Notes: generated by a model not told the origin, from the letters alone. A DNA stretch of 33,837 bases from JAKITW01 sp041598875 (GCA_041598875.1 JBFHXP010000016.1:1-33837); one strand, 5' to 3'. Shown: positions 8,077-16,079, counted from the first letter of the stretch. Made by a program: numbers and translations.

Positions 8077-9384
8077 ATGGTACTTCTCTACAATCTCATT
8101 CAGATTCCGGCGCTGATTCTATTCTCTCCGTTTCTTTTCGTCAAAGCAATCATCACCGCCAGATACCGGAAGCGGATACCGGCCCGGCTCGGCCTGGGAC
8201 TCGCCCGGCAGACCGCGACTCTTCCCCCGGAAAAAATCCGGATATGGGTCCACGCCCTGTCTGTTGGCGAGGTGACATCATCCCTGCCCCTGGTTCGCGC
8301 CCTTCGCGCCAACTATCCCGAAGCGCTCCTGCTCTTTTCCGCTACCACAAAAACCGGCGAGGAACTTGCCAGAAAGTCTCTGAGCGGCGCAGTGAATCTT
8401 TTTATCCCTTTCCCCCTGGATATTGTCTGCATTACCGCCCGTTTTCTCCGCCTCATCAGCCCTGATCTCTTTATTCTGGTGGAAACCGACTTCTGGCCTA
8501 ATTTTCTCACCGGCCTCAGGAGAAGAAAGATCCCGACCATGCTTGTCAACGGCAGGATCTCGGAAAAATCCCATGGCCGGCATCTCCGGTTCAGCGCCCT
8601 TTTCCGGCCGCTTTTTTCCTGTTTCAGCCTGCTCTCAATGCAGACAGAGGCCGATGCGGCGAAGATGCGAGAGCTTGGGGTGGCCCATCACACAATTCTT
8701 CCGCTCGGCAACCTGAAATACGACGCCTTTGCCACTGCTCCCCTCCCCTCTTCGCTGACCCGCAGACAGCTCTCCATACCCGAGGGGCGGATCGTCTGGA
8801 TCGCCGGCAGCACCCATCAGGGTGAAGAGGAAATCATCCTCGACCTCTTCACAGAAGTCCGCCGGGGATATCCGGCCCTGTTCCTGATCATCGCCCCCCG
8901 CTCGGTGGAGCGCGCCGGGGTGGTGTGTGCCTCCGCCCGCCGGGCAGGCCTCCGGCCACACCTGCGCAGCAGCCCCCAAATTCCGGACAGCTCCGGGGAT
9001 ATCATGATTCTTGACACCATGGGAGAGCTGGCCTCACTGTACGCCATCTGCGACCTGGCCTTTGTCGGCGGCAGCCTTGTTGCCGCCGGCGGCCATAACC
9101 CGCTGGAACCGGCCGCCCACGGCCGACCGGTCCTCTTTGGCCCGCACATGGAAGATTTCACGGAAATTGCAGGGGATCTGGTCCGCAGCGGCGGCGCGCT
9201 GCAGTGCGCCGACCCGAAGGAACTTCGCAAGGCCATCGATACCCTGCTCGCGGACCCTGCCCTGCTGAAGAAAACCGGGGACAGGGCCAGAGACATGGTC
9301 CGCCGGGGACAGGGGGTTGTCGGTCGTCACCTCCGGGCAATCGGGACCCTTATTTCACCCGCAAAAGAAGAATCCGATGATTGA
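8077..9384 (+). CDS. waaA: 3-deoxy-D-manno-octulosonic acid (Kdo) transferase WaaA
   Basis: WaaA (KdtA, glycosyltransferase family 30) transfers Kdo from CMP-Kdo to the lipid A precursor at the inner membrane. The 435-residue protein starts with a membrane-anchor helix (about residues 8-27). Next come the acceptor-domain motif WVHALSVGEV, whose Glu65 matches the catalytic base position, and VETDFWPN. The C-terminal GT-B half has the FVGGSLV and GGHNPLEPAAHGRPV motifs that bind the CMP-sugar. Its stop overlaps the lpxK start by 8 bases, so the two genes are translationally linked and act at neighbouring steps of Kdo2-lipid A assembly. How many Kdo units it adds cannot be read from the sequence. 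Confidence 0.95.
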   Translation: MVLLYNLIQIPALILFSPFLFVKAIITARYRKRIPARLGLGLARQTATLPPEKIRIWVHALSVGEVTSSLPLVRALRANYPEALLLFSATTKTGEELARKSLSGAVNLFIPFPLDIVCITARFLRLISPDLFILVETDFWPNFLTGLRRRKIPTMLVNGRISEKSHGRHLRFSALFRPLFSCFSLLSMQTEADAAKMRELGVAHHTILPLGNLKYDAFATAPLPSSLTRRQLSIPEGRIVWIAGSTHQGEEEIILDLFTEVRRGYPALFLIIAPRSVERAGVVCASARRAGLRPHLRSSPQIPDSSGDIMILDTMGELASLYAICDLAFVGGSLVAAGGHNPLEPAAHGRPVLFGPHMEDFTEIAGDLVRSGGALQCADPKELRKAIDTLLADPALLKKTGDRARDMVRRGQGVVGRHLRAIGTLISPAKEESDD

Positions 9385-10474
9385 TATCACAGACGAAAAA
9401 ATACGTGAGCGGATTTTTTTGCTGGGACGCCCGCTGGCCCCGGTCTACGGCGCGATCATGCGATTACGGGCCTGGCTCTATGACAAGGATATTCTCCCCA
9501 GGCGCCGCCTCCCCGCACTGGTCATCAGCGTGGGCAACCTCAGCCTTGGCGGCACCGGCAAGACGCCGATGGTTGTTCATATCGCAAGACTCCTGATCAG
9601 CCATGGCAGAAAACCGGCGATCATCAGCCGGGGCTATGGCGGCAAAAAAACAGGAGAGGTCACTGTCGTTGCCGATGGTGACGGGATCAAATGCACCGCC
9701 GAGCAGTGCGGGGACGAGCCCCGGCTGCTGGCCGAGCTGCTGCCCGGCACAGTTATCGCCACTGGCCGGAAAAGGGCGGCGGTCGGTCGTTTTGTCCTTG
9801 AAAACTATCCGCTGGACACCATTGTACTCGATGACGCATTCCAGCACCTGGCCGTTGACCGCGACATCAATCTGGTACTCTTCAACAGCCGGGCCCTGGC
9901 CAATGATCCCCGCTTTCTCAACCCAGGCCGCGTCCTGCCTGGTGGGCCCCTGCGTGAGCCCTGGCAGGCGCTGCAACGTGCCGATTGTTTCATCATTACC
10001 GGAATCACCGAAAAGACCAGCCGGGCCGCGGCCGACTTTACGGCACTGCTTAAACATAAATACCCCGGAAAACCCTCTTTTATAGCCACCCACCGCCCGG
10101 ATGCCCCGGTGACCATCGCTGGCGGCACCCAAGACCCCGACACCATCAAAACCCTTCCCCTGTTCGGCTTCTGCGGTATCGCCGACCCGGAATCATTCCG
10201 CCTGCTCCTTGCCCGGTCCGGATACCGGCTGGCAGGTTTTCGCCCGTTTCCCGATCACCATCCGTACACAGAGGCCGATCTTGACCGGATAGCTGATGAG
10301 GCCTCTTGCTGCGGCGCCCAAGGGCTCATCACCACCGAAAAGGACCTGGTCAAACTTGCCCTCCTCAATCCACGCCCCTTGCCCCTTTATGCCCTCCCGG
10401 TCACCCTGGAAGCGGACACGGCCTTTGATGATTTCCTGATCGCACGGGTGAGGGAGGCGGGGAGAAGGGAGTGA
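9377..10474 (+). CDS. lpxK: Tetraacyldisaccharide 4'-kinase LpxK
   Basis: LpxK phosphorylates the 4' position of the tetraacyl-disaccharide-1-phosphate to give lipid IVA at the inner membrane. The 365-residue protein has the family's P-loop GNLSLGGTGKT (53-63), the following ISRGYGG motif, the GDEPRLLA block and the LDDAFQHL motif. I chose the ATG at 9377 because AGAAG lies 6 bases upstream and the N-terminus matches the family; the upstream in-frame start at 9317 lies inside waaA. The last codons (VREAGRRE) are made of a G/A-rich 7-base repeat that continues past the stop, so the C-terminal tail looks like repeat-derived sequence. Confidence 0.95.
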   Translation: MIDITDEKIRERIFLLGRPLAPVYGAIMRLRAWLYDKDILPRRRLPALVISVGNLSLGGTGKTPMVVHIARLLISHGRKPAIISRGYGGKKTGEVTVVADGDGIKCTAEQCGDEPRLLAELLPGTVIATGRKRAAVGRFVLENYPLDTIVLDDAFQHLAVDRDINLVLFNSRALANDPRFLNPGRVLPGGPLREPWQALQRADCFIITGITEKTSRAAADFTALLKHKYPGKPSFIATHRPDAPVTIAGGTQDPDTIKTLPLFGFCGIADPESFRLLLARSGYRLAGFRPFPDHHPYTEADLDRIADEASCCGAQGLITTEKDLVKLALLNPRPLPLYALPVTLEADTAFDDFLIARVREAGRRE

Positions 10475-10507
10475 GACGGGAGAGGTGAGACGGGAAACGG
10501 GGGTGAT
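10459..10507 (+). repeat. Degenerate 7-bp tandem repeat over the lpxK stop
   Basis: From 10473 the sequence reads in heptamers: GAGACGG, GAGAGGT, GAGACGG, GAAACGG, GGGTGAT. The same G/A-rich period-7 pattern can be followed back into the last lpxK codons (GGGAGGC, GGGGAGA, AGGGAGT). The lpxK stop (10472-10474) lies within it. The array at 13718-13766 is the same kind of sequence in reverse complement. Confidence 0.6.
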
Positions 10508-10571
10508 TTTTTAAAAACTCTACCCCTCTGCCACTCTGTCACTTTGCCACTCAACCCACATGCCGCAACAC

Positions 10572-10593
10572 AGTGTGTTCTTTTTCCCACACT
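10572..10593. promoter_or_regulatory. Candidate upstream activator site for the lpxC sigma-54 promoter
   Basis: AGTGTG (10572-10577) and CACACT (10588-10593) are perfect 6-base inverted arms 10 bp apart. They lie about 130-150 bp before the predicted start site, where enhancer-binding proteins usually bind. The assignment is by position and symmetry only. Confidence 0.3.
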
Positions 10594-10697
10594 TTTTCCT
10601 TTTTAAAAACAAATCCACATGGTTTCGCGCCACTCCATCTCCCCGAAGTTCTGCTCTTTACCCCATTTAAAAAAGGGAAATCGCCACAAGCCACATG

Positions 10698-10714
10698 CTG
10701 GCTCGATTATTGCA
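10698..10714 (+). promoter_or_regulatory. Sigma-54 (RpoN) promoter match upstream of lpxC
   Basis: CTGGCTCGATTATTGCA matches the consensus YTGGCACGRNNNTTGCW at every defined base except one (T for A in the -24 element). The invariant GG (10700-10701) and GC (10712-10713) are exactly 10 bp apart. Transcription would start near 10725, 45 bases before the lpxC ATG. Confidence 0.6.
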
Positions 10715-10769
10715 TACTGGCAATAAACACTGTTCTCCCAGAACCAAACCTTCACCCAGGCCGATCTTG

Positions 10770-11750
10770 ATGGATCCTTTTCAACATACGATTAAGAAAA
10801 ATGTCACCTGCACCGGTATCGGGCTTCACTCGGGAAAAACCGTTACCCTGTGCATCAAACCCGCGCCGGTCAACAGCGGCATCAGCTTCCGGCGAACCGA
10901 CCTGAAGCAGACCCCCCTGATGCCGGCCCTGATGGACCGGGTGGTCGATACCAGGCTCGCCACAACCATTGCCGAGGGAGAGGTCTCCGTTGCCACGGCG
11001 GAGCATCTCCTCGCCTCCATCTGCGGATTGGGAATTGATAACGCTGTGATAGAAATTGACAACAGTGAAGTTCCGATCATGGATGGCAGCGCCGACCCCT
11101 TTCTCCGCGCCCTGCGGAAAACAGGAACCCGCGCCCAGGCATCCTATCGGCGCATCCTGAAAATCACCCGCGAAATCTCGTACACCGATGAAGACCGCAC
11201 CATCCGGATCATTCCCTTTGACGGGTTCAGGATCAACGCGACAATAGATTTCCGGCACAGCCTCATCAAGCGGCAGACCTATGATTTCGAGCTCTCCCTG
11301 CAACGGTTTGCCGAGGAGATTGCCCCGGCCCGGACCTTCGGTTTTTCCGATGAGATCGAATGGCTCCGCCAGAACGGCCTCGCCCTGGGCGGATCCCTTG
11401 AAAACGCCGTAGTGGTCGGCCCCACCGGAATCCTCAACAAGGAGGGTCTCCGTTTTAAAAACGAGTTTGTCCGCCACAAGATACTGGACATTATCGGCGA
11501 CCTCGCCCTGCTCGGCTGCCCTGTCCTTGGTCATGTTATTGCGACCAAGTCCGGCCACAGCCAACACCTTGCCCTGATGCAGGAAATCGTTGCCCATCCC
11601 GAATCCTGGGAATATGTCGAGCTGGACGGCGACGGCAGACATACCGTGCTGAAAAAGATGACCACCAGGTCGGCCGACAGCCGATTTCTCCCCTTTCTTC
11701 TCGCCCAGGGATCGCCTGCCCTGTCCGAAATGCCCTGTGCCGCCTGCTGA
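10770..11750 (+). CDS. lpxC: UDP-3-O-acyl-N-acetylglucosamine deacetylase LpxC
   Basis: LpxC is the zinc-dependent deacetylase that commits UDP-acyl-GlcNAc to lipid A synthesis. The 326-residue protein shows the catalytic E78-H79 in TAEHLLAS, the zinc ligands H236 and D240 in HKILDIIGD, and the catalytic H263 in SGHSQH. I chose the ATG at 10770, where MDPFQHTIKK begins the family's N-terminus; an upstream in-frame ATG at 10695 would start before the sigma-54 promoter. It is separated from waaA-lpxK by 295 bp with its own promoter candidate. lpxC is more often found in the cell-division (ftsZ) cluster or in an lpx operon, so separate regulation here is notable. Confidence 0.96.
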   Translation: MDPFQHTIKKNVTCTGIGLHSGKTVTLCIKPAPVNSGISFRRTDLKQTPLMPALMDRVVDTRLATTIAEGEVSVATAEHLLASICGLGIDNAVIEIDNSEVPIMDGSADPFLRALRKTGTRAQASYRRILKITREISYTDEDRTIRIIPFDGFRINATIDFRHSLIKRQTYDFELSLQRFAEEIAPARTFGFSDEIEWLRQNGLALGGSLENAVVVGPTGILNKEGLRFKNEFVRHKILDIIGDLALLGCPVLGHVIATKSGHSQHLALMQEIVAHPESWEYVELDGDGRHTVLKKMTTRSADSRFLPFLLAQGSPALSEMPCAAC

Positions 11751-11806
11751 CAGTTTGCTCCGCCCCTGAATTTCACGGTTCCCGGTTGTTCCGCCAAGGA
11801 ATCATG

Positions 11807-11835
11807 TTGGTTTTTTTTCGCTTTTCAGCTAAAAC
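11807..11835 (+). promoter_or_regulatory. Weak sigma-70 promoter candidate for proC
   Basis: TTGGTT (11807-11812) and TAAAAC (11830-11835) are 17 bp apart, with only 3 and 4 matches to consensus. I see no other promoter in the 160-bp gap between lpxC and proC. Confidence 0.2.
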
Positions 11836-11910
11836 TCTCTGACAAAGATTTTTCACTGGGAGAACAGAGATTTTTCGCACTATCAGAGTTGACAAGGAGT
11901 GTCCTGCGGC

Positions 11911-12729
11911 ATGGCTATTCAGGAGAAAATAGGATTTATCGGCGGCGGAAAAATGGGCGAAGCCCTTATCAAGGGCATCATTGATGCCGGCCTGACCACC
12001 AGGGACCGGATCATGGCATCGGAACCGGACAAGGCCCGTCGCGCCTTTCTCGCCGAAAGATTCGGCATTACCTGCCACGAAAAAAGTGAACCGGTCTGGT
12101 CCCAATGCCCGATCATCATCCTTGCCGTCAAACCCCAGGTGATGCGCGAGGCCCTGGTGCCCGCAAGGGATACCTGCAACAGCGGCCATCTCGTCATCTC
12201 CATTGCGGCAGGCATCACCCTTGATTTCCTTGAAGAACTCCTCGGGTCAGGCGGATGCAGGATTATCCGGGCGATGCCCAACACCCCGGCCCTGGTGCTT
12301 GAAGCTGCCACCGCCATGAGCCCCGGCCCCCGGACCAGCGACAGCGACACGGCAACCGCCCTTGCCATTTTCAACGCCATCGGCACCACGGTAACAGTGG
12401 ATGAACACTCCCTTGATGCGGTTACCGGCCTGAGCGGCAGCGGGCCGGCCTATGTCTTTTCTTTTATCGAAGCGCTGACCGATGCCGGGGTCAAGGTGGG
12501 TCTCAGCAGGGACATCGCGGAAAAACTGGTGCTGCAGACCCTGCTCGGTTCCACCAGGCTGGCCATGGAAAGCGGCCAGCATCCGGCCCAGCTCCGCTCC
12601 ATGGTTACCTCGCCCGGAGGGACAACCATTGCAGGACTGCATGTCCTTGCCGCCTCCGGCTTCACCGGCATTATCATGGATGCGGTCGAGGAAGCCACCG
12701 AGCGATCCCGCGAACTCGGGAACCGCTAG
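11911..12729 (+). CDS. proC: Pyrroline-5-carboxylate reductase ProC
   Basis: ProC reduces 1-pyrroline-5-carboxylate to proline with NAD(P)H, the last step of proline synthesis, in the cytoplasm. The 272-residue protein opens with the Rossmann motif IGFIGGGKMGEAL. It then shows the conserved AVKPQ, RAMPNTPAL and TGLSGSGPAY segments, and the C-terminal signature TSPGGTTIAGL. AAGGAG at 11894-11899 precedes the ATG at 11911; a GTG at 11899 is also in frame but overlaps the ribosome-binding site, so I reject it. nadK follows after 19 bp and is probably co-transcribed. Confidence 0.96.
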   Translation: MAIQEKIGFIGGGKMGEALIKGIIDAGLTTRDRIMASEPDKARRAFLAERFGITCHEKSEPVWSQCPIIILAVKPQVMREALVPARDTCNSGHLVISIAAGITLDFLEELLGSGGCRIIRAMPNTPALVLEAATAMSPGPRTSDSDTATALAIFNAIGTTVTVDEHSLDAVTGLSGSGPAYVFSFIEALTDAGVKVGLSRDIAEKLVLQTLLGSTRLAMESGQHPAQLRSMVTSPGGTTIAGLHVLAASGFTGIIMDAVEEATERSRELGNR

Positions 12730-12748
12730 GCGACGGCGACACAAACCG

Positions 12749-13609
12749 ATGCAGATCAGAAAAGCAGGTATCATCTTAAAGAGAGACTCACCGGAACCGC
12801 AGCGGATTGGCGAGGAACTGGTTGAATGGTTTTCCGCCAAGGGCATAGAGACGGTTGTTGACGATATCACCCCGGATCTGGACATCCTGGTGATCCTGGG
12901 CGGCGATGGGACATTGCTCCATGTAGCAGACATGGCCAGCCGATATGATATCCCGGTGGTCGGCGTCAATCTCGGTGATCTTGGATTTCTCACCGAGGTC
13001 GCGGTCAGCGAACGCTTTGAAGTGCTCGAGTCCATACTGGCGGGTTCCATTCTCATCGAAAGGCGGACCATGCTCCAGGCCCGGCTGCTGCGCAATAACG
13101 GCAATGACAGTGCCCGTGAATACGCCTTGAACGAGGTGGCGATCAACAAGGACAATATCGAACAGATCGTCAAGCTGAGCACCTGGGCGGATCAGGACTT
13201 TATCACCACCTACAAGGCAGATGGCCTGATATTTTCCACCCCGACCGGATCCACGGCATACAACCTCTCTGCCGGGGGCCCCATTGTCCACCCGCAGCTG
13301 CCCTGTATTCTGGTCACCCCCATCTGCCCCTTCATGCTCGAGAGCCGCCCGGTACTGCTCCCAGCCTCGGTGACCATGACCACCAAACTGGCTGGCCCGG
13401 TCAGCGACGTAAAAATCCTTATCGACGGCCGTTTTTCCTGGGATATGGAAGAAGGGGACATACTCGAGGTGACGGTGTCGGAGAAGCAGCTCAAGCTGAT
13501 CAGCTCCCCCAACAAGAGCTACTTTGACATCCTCCGGAACAAACTCAACTGGGGCGGCAGGGGCGAGAGTCTCCCGCTGCCGTCAACCTCACATCACAGG
13601 CAGGGGTGA
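12749..13609 (+). CDS. nadK: NAD kinase
   Basis: NadK phosphorylates NAD to NADP with ATP or polyphosphate. The 286-residue protein has the diagnostic GGDGT motif (51-55), NEVAI (128-132) and TPTGSTAY (164-171) followed by NLSAGGPI. The ribosome-binding site is weak, and the ATG at 12749 is the first in-frame start after proC. The family's usual end falls around DILRNKLNW. The last 17 or so codons (from about residue 270) are encoded by the first copies of a 43-bp tandem repeat, and the stop codon lies in the second copy. This tail is therefore probably not part of the folded enzyme. Confidence 0.95.
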   Translation: MQIRKAGIILKRDSPEPQRIGEELVEWFSAKGIETVVDDITPDLDILVILGGDGTLLHVADMASRYDIPVVGVNLGDLGFLTEVAVSERFEVLESILAGSILIERRTMLQARLLRNNGNDSAREYALNEVAINKDNIEQIVKLSTWADQDFITTYKADGLIFSTPTGSTAYNLSAGGPIVHPQLPCILVTPICPFMLESRPVLLPASVTMTTKLAGPVSDVKILIDGRFSWDMEEGDILEVTVSEKQLKLISSPNKSYFDILRNKLNWGGRGESLPLPSTSHHRQG

Positions 13610-13719
13610 GAGGCTTCCGCTGCCGTCAACCTCACATCCCAGGCAGGGGTGAGAGTCTCCCGCTGCCGTCAACCTCACATCCCAGGCAGGAGCGAGAGTC
13701 TCCCGCTGCCGTCAACCTC
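13556..13719 (+). repeat. 43-bp tandem repeat, about 3.8 copies
   Basis: Units begin with GGCAGG and run 13556-13598, 13599-13641 and 13642-13684, with a partial unit at 13685-13719. Each contains GCTGCCGTCAACCTC; the units differ by only a few bases. The array begins inside nadK and extends past its stop. There are no variable spacers, so it is not a CRISPR array. The unit length is not a multiple of three, so copy-number change upstream of the stop would alter the NadK C-terminus. Confidence 0.9.
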
Positions 13720-13766
13720 CTACGTCTCACATCTCCCGTCCCACTTCTCACGTCTCACTCTATTCA
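13718..13766 (-). repeat. Degenerate 7-bp tandem repeat (TCTCACG type)
   Basis: Heptamers TCCTACG, TCTCACA, TCTCCCG, TCCCACT, TCTCACG, TCTCACT and CTATTCA follow one another directly after the 43-bp array. Read on the minus strand they resemble the GAGACGG units at the end of lpxK, so this is probably the same repeat type inverted. Confidence 0.6.
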
Positions 13767-13794
13767 CTACCCGACAGAGCCCCTCGCGCAACGA

Positions 13795-15189
13795 TCACCC
13801 TTTTTTCTGCAGCCCGTACTTTTTCATCTTGTACTGAAGAAGGCTCTTGGTTATCCCCAGGCTCTCGGCGGCACGGGTCTGGACCGAGTTGGCCTCTTCA
13901 AGCGCCCTTTTCAGCATCTTTTCCTCAATTTCACTCAGCACCTCGACCAGGGTCGCATCCGCCGGAATAAGGCGGGCAAGATCCACATCAGCCCCCCATG
14001 AAACACCGGCCTTTCGCTGGTAATTTCCCTCATCCGGCTGGACGTCTTCCGGTTCGATGCGGTTATCGGAGCAGAGAATTGCCGCCCGTTCAATGGTGTT
14101 TTCCAGTTCCCGGATATTTCCATCCCAGGGCAGAGTGGTGAGAAAGCGAAGCGCCTCGGTGGAGATGGTGAGCTCCGGGCGGCCGAGGATATCCCCGTAT
14201 TTTGCGACAAAATGGTTGGCCAGCAGGGGAATGTCGTCGATTCTCTCCCGGAGTGGCGGCAGATGGATATGGACCACGTTCAGCCGGTAATAGAGGTCCT
14301 CACGGAAACGGCCCCTTTCAGCCTCCTCCTTGATATCCTTGTTGGTTGCGGTGACCAGGCGGACGTCAACCTTGATCGACTGGGTGCCGCCCACCCTTTC
14401 AAAGACCCGCTCCTGAAGAACCCGCAACAGTTTGGATTGCAGGGCCAAGGGAATGTCGCCGATCTCATCGAGAAAGAGGGTCCCGGTATCGGCAAGCTCG
14501 AATCGACCTTTTCTTAATGAGGCCGCCCCGGTAAAGGCCCCTTTTTCATGGCCGAAAAGCTCGCTCTCAAGAAGGCTCTCCGGCAGGGCGGCGCAGTTTA
14601 CGGATATAAAAGGGGCCTTTTCGCGGGAACTGTTGAAGTGGATCGCCCGGGCAACCAGCTCCTTTCCAGTGCCGGACTCGCCGGTAATCAGCACCGACGC
14701 CGGCGTAGGCGCGACCTTCTCTATCAGATGATAGATCTGCAGCATCCGCGTGTTCTTGCCAACGATCCGGGAGAACCCGTACCGGGTTTTCGCCTCATCA
14801 CGGAGGCGGCGATTTTCCTTGAGCAGGGAATAATGCTCCACCGCCTTCCTGATATTCATCACCAGCTCATCATTGTTAAATGGCTTGGTGAGATAGTTGT
14901 ACGCCCCGGCCTTCATGGCCCCCACGGCCTTTTCCACCTCGCCGAAAGCGGTAATCATCACCACCGGAAGATCGCGGTTCAACGACTTGACGGTCCTGAG
15001 CAACTCAAGACCGTCCATGCCGGGCATCCGCATGTCGGTGACCACAAGATCGATATCGTTTTCCTTGACTATGCGAAGACCATCCCCGCCGCTGCCCGCG
15101 GTAAGGACCTCATAGCCCTCCTCCCGAAGAAGTTCGGAAAGGACAATCAGGTAATTGGGTTCATCATCAACAACGAGAATAGTATGCAT
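13795..15189 (-). CDS. NtrC-family sigma-54-dependent response regulator
   Basis: This is a 464-residue activator with three parts. The receiver domain (1-120) has acidic residues D8-D9, phospho-acceptor D52 and K102. The AAA+ domain has Walker A GESGTGKE (170-177), the sigma-54 contact loop GAFTGA (217-222) and Walker B GTLFLDE (236-242). A Fis-type helix-turn-helix lies at the C-terminus (RAAESLGITKSLLQYKMKKYGL region). It would drive open-complex formation at RpoN promoters after phosphorylation. The ATG at 15189 overlaps the stop of the upstream PHP gene (TGATG), and its ribosome-binding site AAGGAG lies in that gene's last codons. No sensor kinase is adjacent, so it is an orphan. The sigma-54 promoter at lpxC is a conceivable but unproven target. 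Confidence 0.93.
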   Translation of the reverse strand: MHTILVVDDEPNYLIVLSELLREEGYEVLTAGSGGDGLRIVKENDIDLVVTDMRMPGMDGLELLRTVKSLNRDLPVVMITAFGEVEKAVGAMKAGAYNYLTKPFNNDELVMNIRKAVEHYSLLKENRRLRDEAKTRYGFSRIVGKNTRMLQIYHLIEKVAPTPASVLITGESGTGKELVARAIHFNSSREKAPFISVNCAALPESLLESELFGHEKGAFTGAASLRKGRFELADTGTLFLDEIGDIPLALQSKLLRVLQERVFERVGGTQSIKVDVRLVTATNKDIKEEAERGRFREDLYYRLNVVHIHLPPLRERIDDIPLLANHFVAKYGDILGRPELTISTEALRFLTTLPWDGNIRELENTIERAAILCSDNRIEPEDVQPDEGNYQRKAGVSWGADVDLARLIPADATLVEVLSEIEEKMLKRALEEANSVQTRAAESLGITKSLLQYKMKKYGLQKKG

Positions 15190-16052
15190 CACAACTCCTT
15201 GCCCCGTGCCAGCGCACTCTTTTCCTTTAACAGTGGATAGAGATGATAGGGAACACGAAACGTTCTTTCTGTCAAGTCGCCGAATTTTCCCTTGCGGGGG
15301 GATCCGTGAAAATCACTGCCTCCGGTCATTACCAGGCCATGGGTGTGCGCCATCCGGTACAGCGCCCTGGTCACCCGGACGGAATGGGCCGGATAGTAGA
15401 CCTCCACCCCGTCAAGGCCGAAATCCTTCAATGTGCCGAAAAGATCGGGAAGTATTCTCAGAGAAGGGTCCATCTGGGCGGGATGGGCGAGAACCGCGAT
15501 CCCGCCGGCGGCACGGATCGCCGCGATCACCTCCTGGGCCGGATGCTTGCTCCTTTCCGCATAGGCAACCGCCCCCCGCCGCAGATACTGGGCAAAGGCC
15601 TTTTCACTGTCTCTGCACACCCCCCTGTCCACCAGGGCCCGGGCGATATGGGGCCGGCCGATCTGGCCGCAGGGCGCGAGCGCATGCAGATCCTCCATTG
15701 TCACATCAATTCCCAGCCGGTTCAGCTTGTCGACAATGCGGGCATTCCGATCCTTGCGACCACTCTGCATCTGCGCAAGTTTTCTTTGTATCTCAGGATG
15801 ATCGGCAGAGAGCCAATACCCGAGTATATGCATGGAAACCATGCCCTGCCAGGCGTTCATCTCCACCCCGGGCACCACCTCGATATCCCGCTCAGCCCCC
15901 CGGGCCATGGCCATATCCACTCCGGCCATGGTATCATGATCGGTCAGGGAGACGACCTTGAGTCCCCTGTCCGCAGCCCAGTCAACCACCTGCGCGGGAG
16001 TGAGCATTCCGTCTGAACAGCACGAGTGGGTATGCAAATCAATACAATCCAT
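15189..16052 (-). CDS. PHP-domain phosphoesterase (TrpH/YciV/RNase AM-like)
   Basis: This 287-residue metal-dependent phosphoesterase carries all the PHP-domain metal motifs in order: DLHTHS (5-10), SLTDHDT, PGVEMN, AVLAHPAQ and GGSDFHG. Best-studied relatives are the Escherichia coli TrpH/Rnm 5'-3' exoribonuclease and 5'-nucleotide phosphatases, so RNA or short-nucleotide trimming is a reasonable inference; the substrate is not proven. The ATG at 16052 is preceded by GGAG at a 4-base spacing. The stop codon overlaps the start of the sigma-54 regulator by one base, so the two form a coupled operon. Confidence 0.88.
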   Translation of the reverse strand: MDCIDLHTHSCCSDGMLTPAQVVDWAADRGLKVVSLTDHDTMAGVDMAMARGAERDIEVVPGVEMNAWQGMVSMHILGYWLSADHPEIQRKLAQMQSGRKDRNARIVDKLNRLGIDVTMEDLHALAPCGQIGRPHIARALVDRGVCRDSEKAFAQYLRRGAVAYAERSKHPAQEVIAAIRAAGGIAVLAHPAQMDPSLRILPDLFGTLKDFGLDGVEVYYPAHSVRVTRALYRMAHTHGLVMTGGSDFHGSPRKGKFGDLTERTFRVPYHLYPLLKEKSALARGKEL

Positions 16053-16073
16053 AATTCTCCGTAAAAGAAACGC

Positions 16074-16079
16074 ACTATA
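16074..16079 (-). promoter_or_regulatory. Candidate -10 box for the PHP/regulator operon
   Basis: TATAGT on the minus strand matches the -10 consensus at 5 of 6 bases, about 21 bases before the ATG. The -35 region 17 bp upstream (TGGCCT) is poor. Confidence 0.25.

Larger units (their letters stand above)
10475..10769. other. Intergenic region between lpxK and lpxC
   Basis: This 295-bp region has no gene. It holds the end of the 7-bp repeat, a period-8 stretch at about 10526-10555 (CTCTGCCA, CTCTGTCA, CTTTGCCA, CTCAACCC), an AT-rich segment, an inverted repeat at 10572-10593 and a sigma-54 promoter match at 10698-10714. Confidence 0.6.

Noticed and set aside
10709..10724. ATTGC/GCAAT inverted repeat just upstream of lpxC
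   Set aside because: The arms are only 5 bp and overlap the -12 element; this is too short to claim an operator.
13556..13719. CRISPR array
   Set aside because: The 43-bp units abut directly with no variable spacers, and there are no cas genes.
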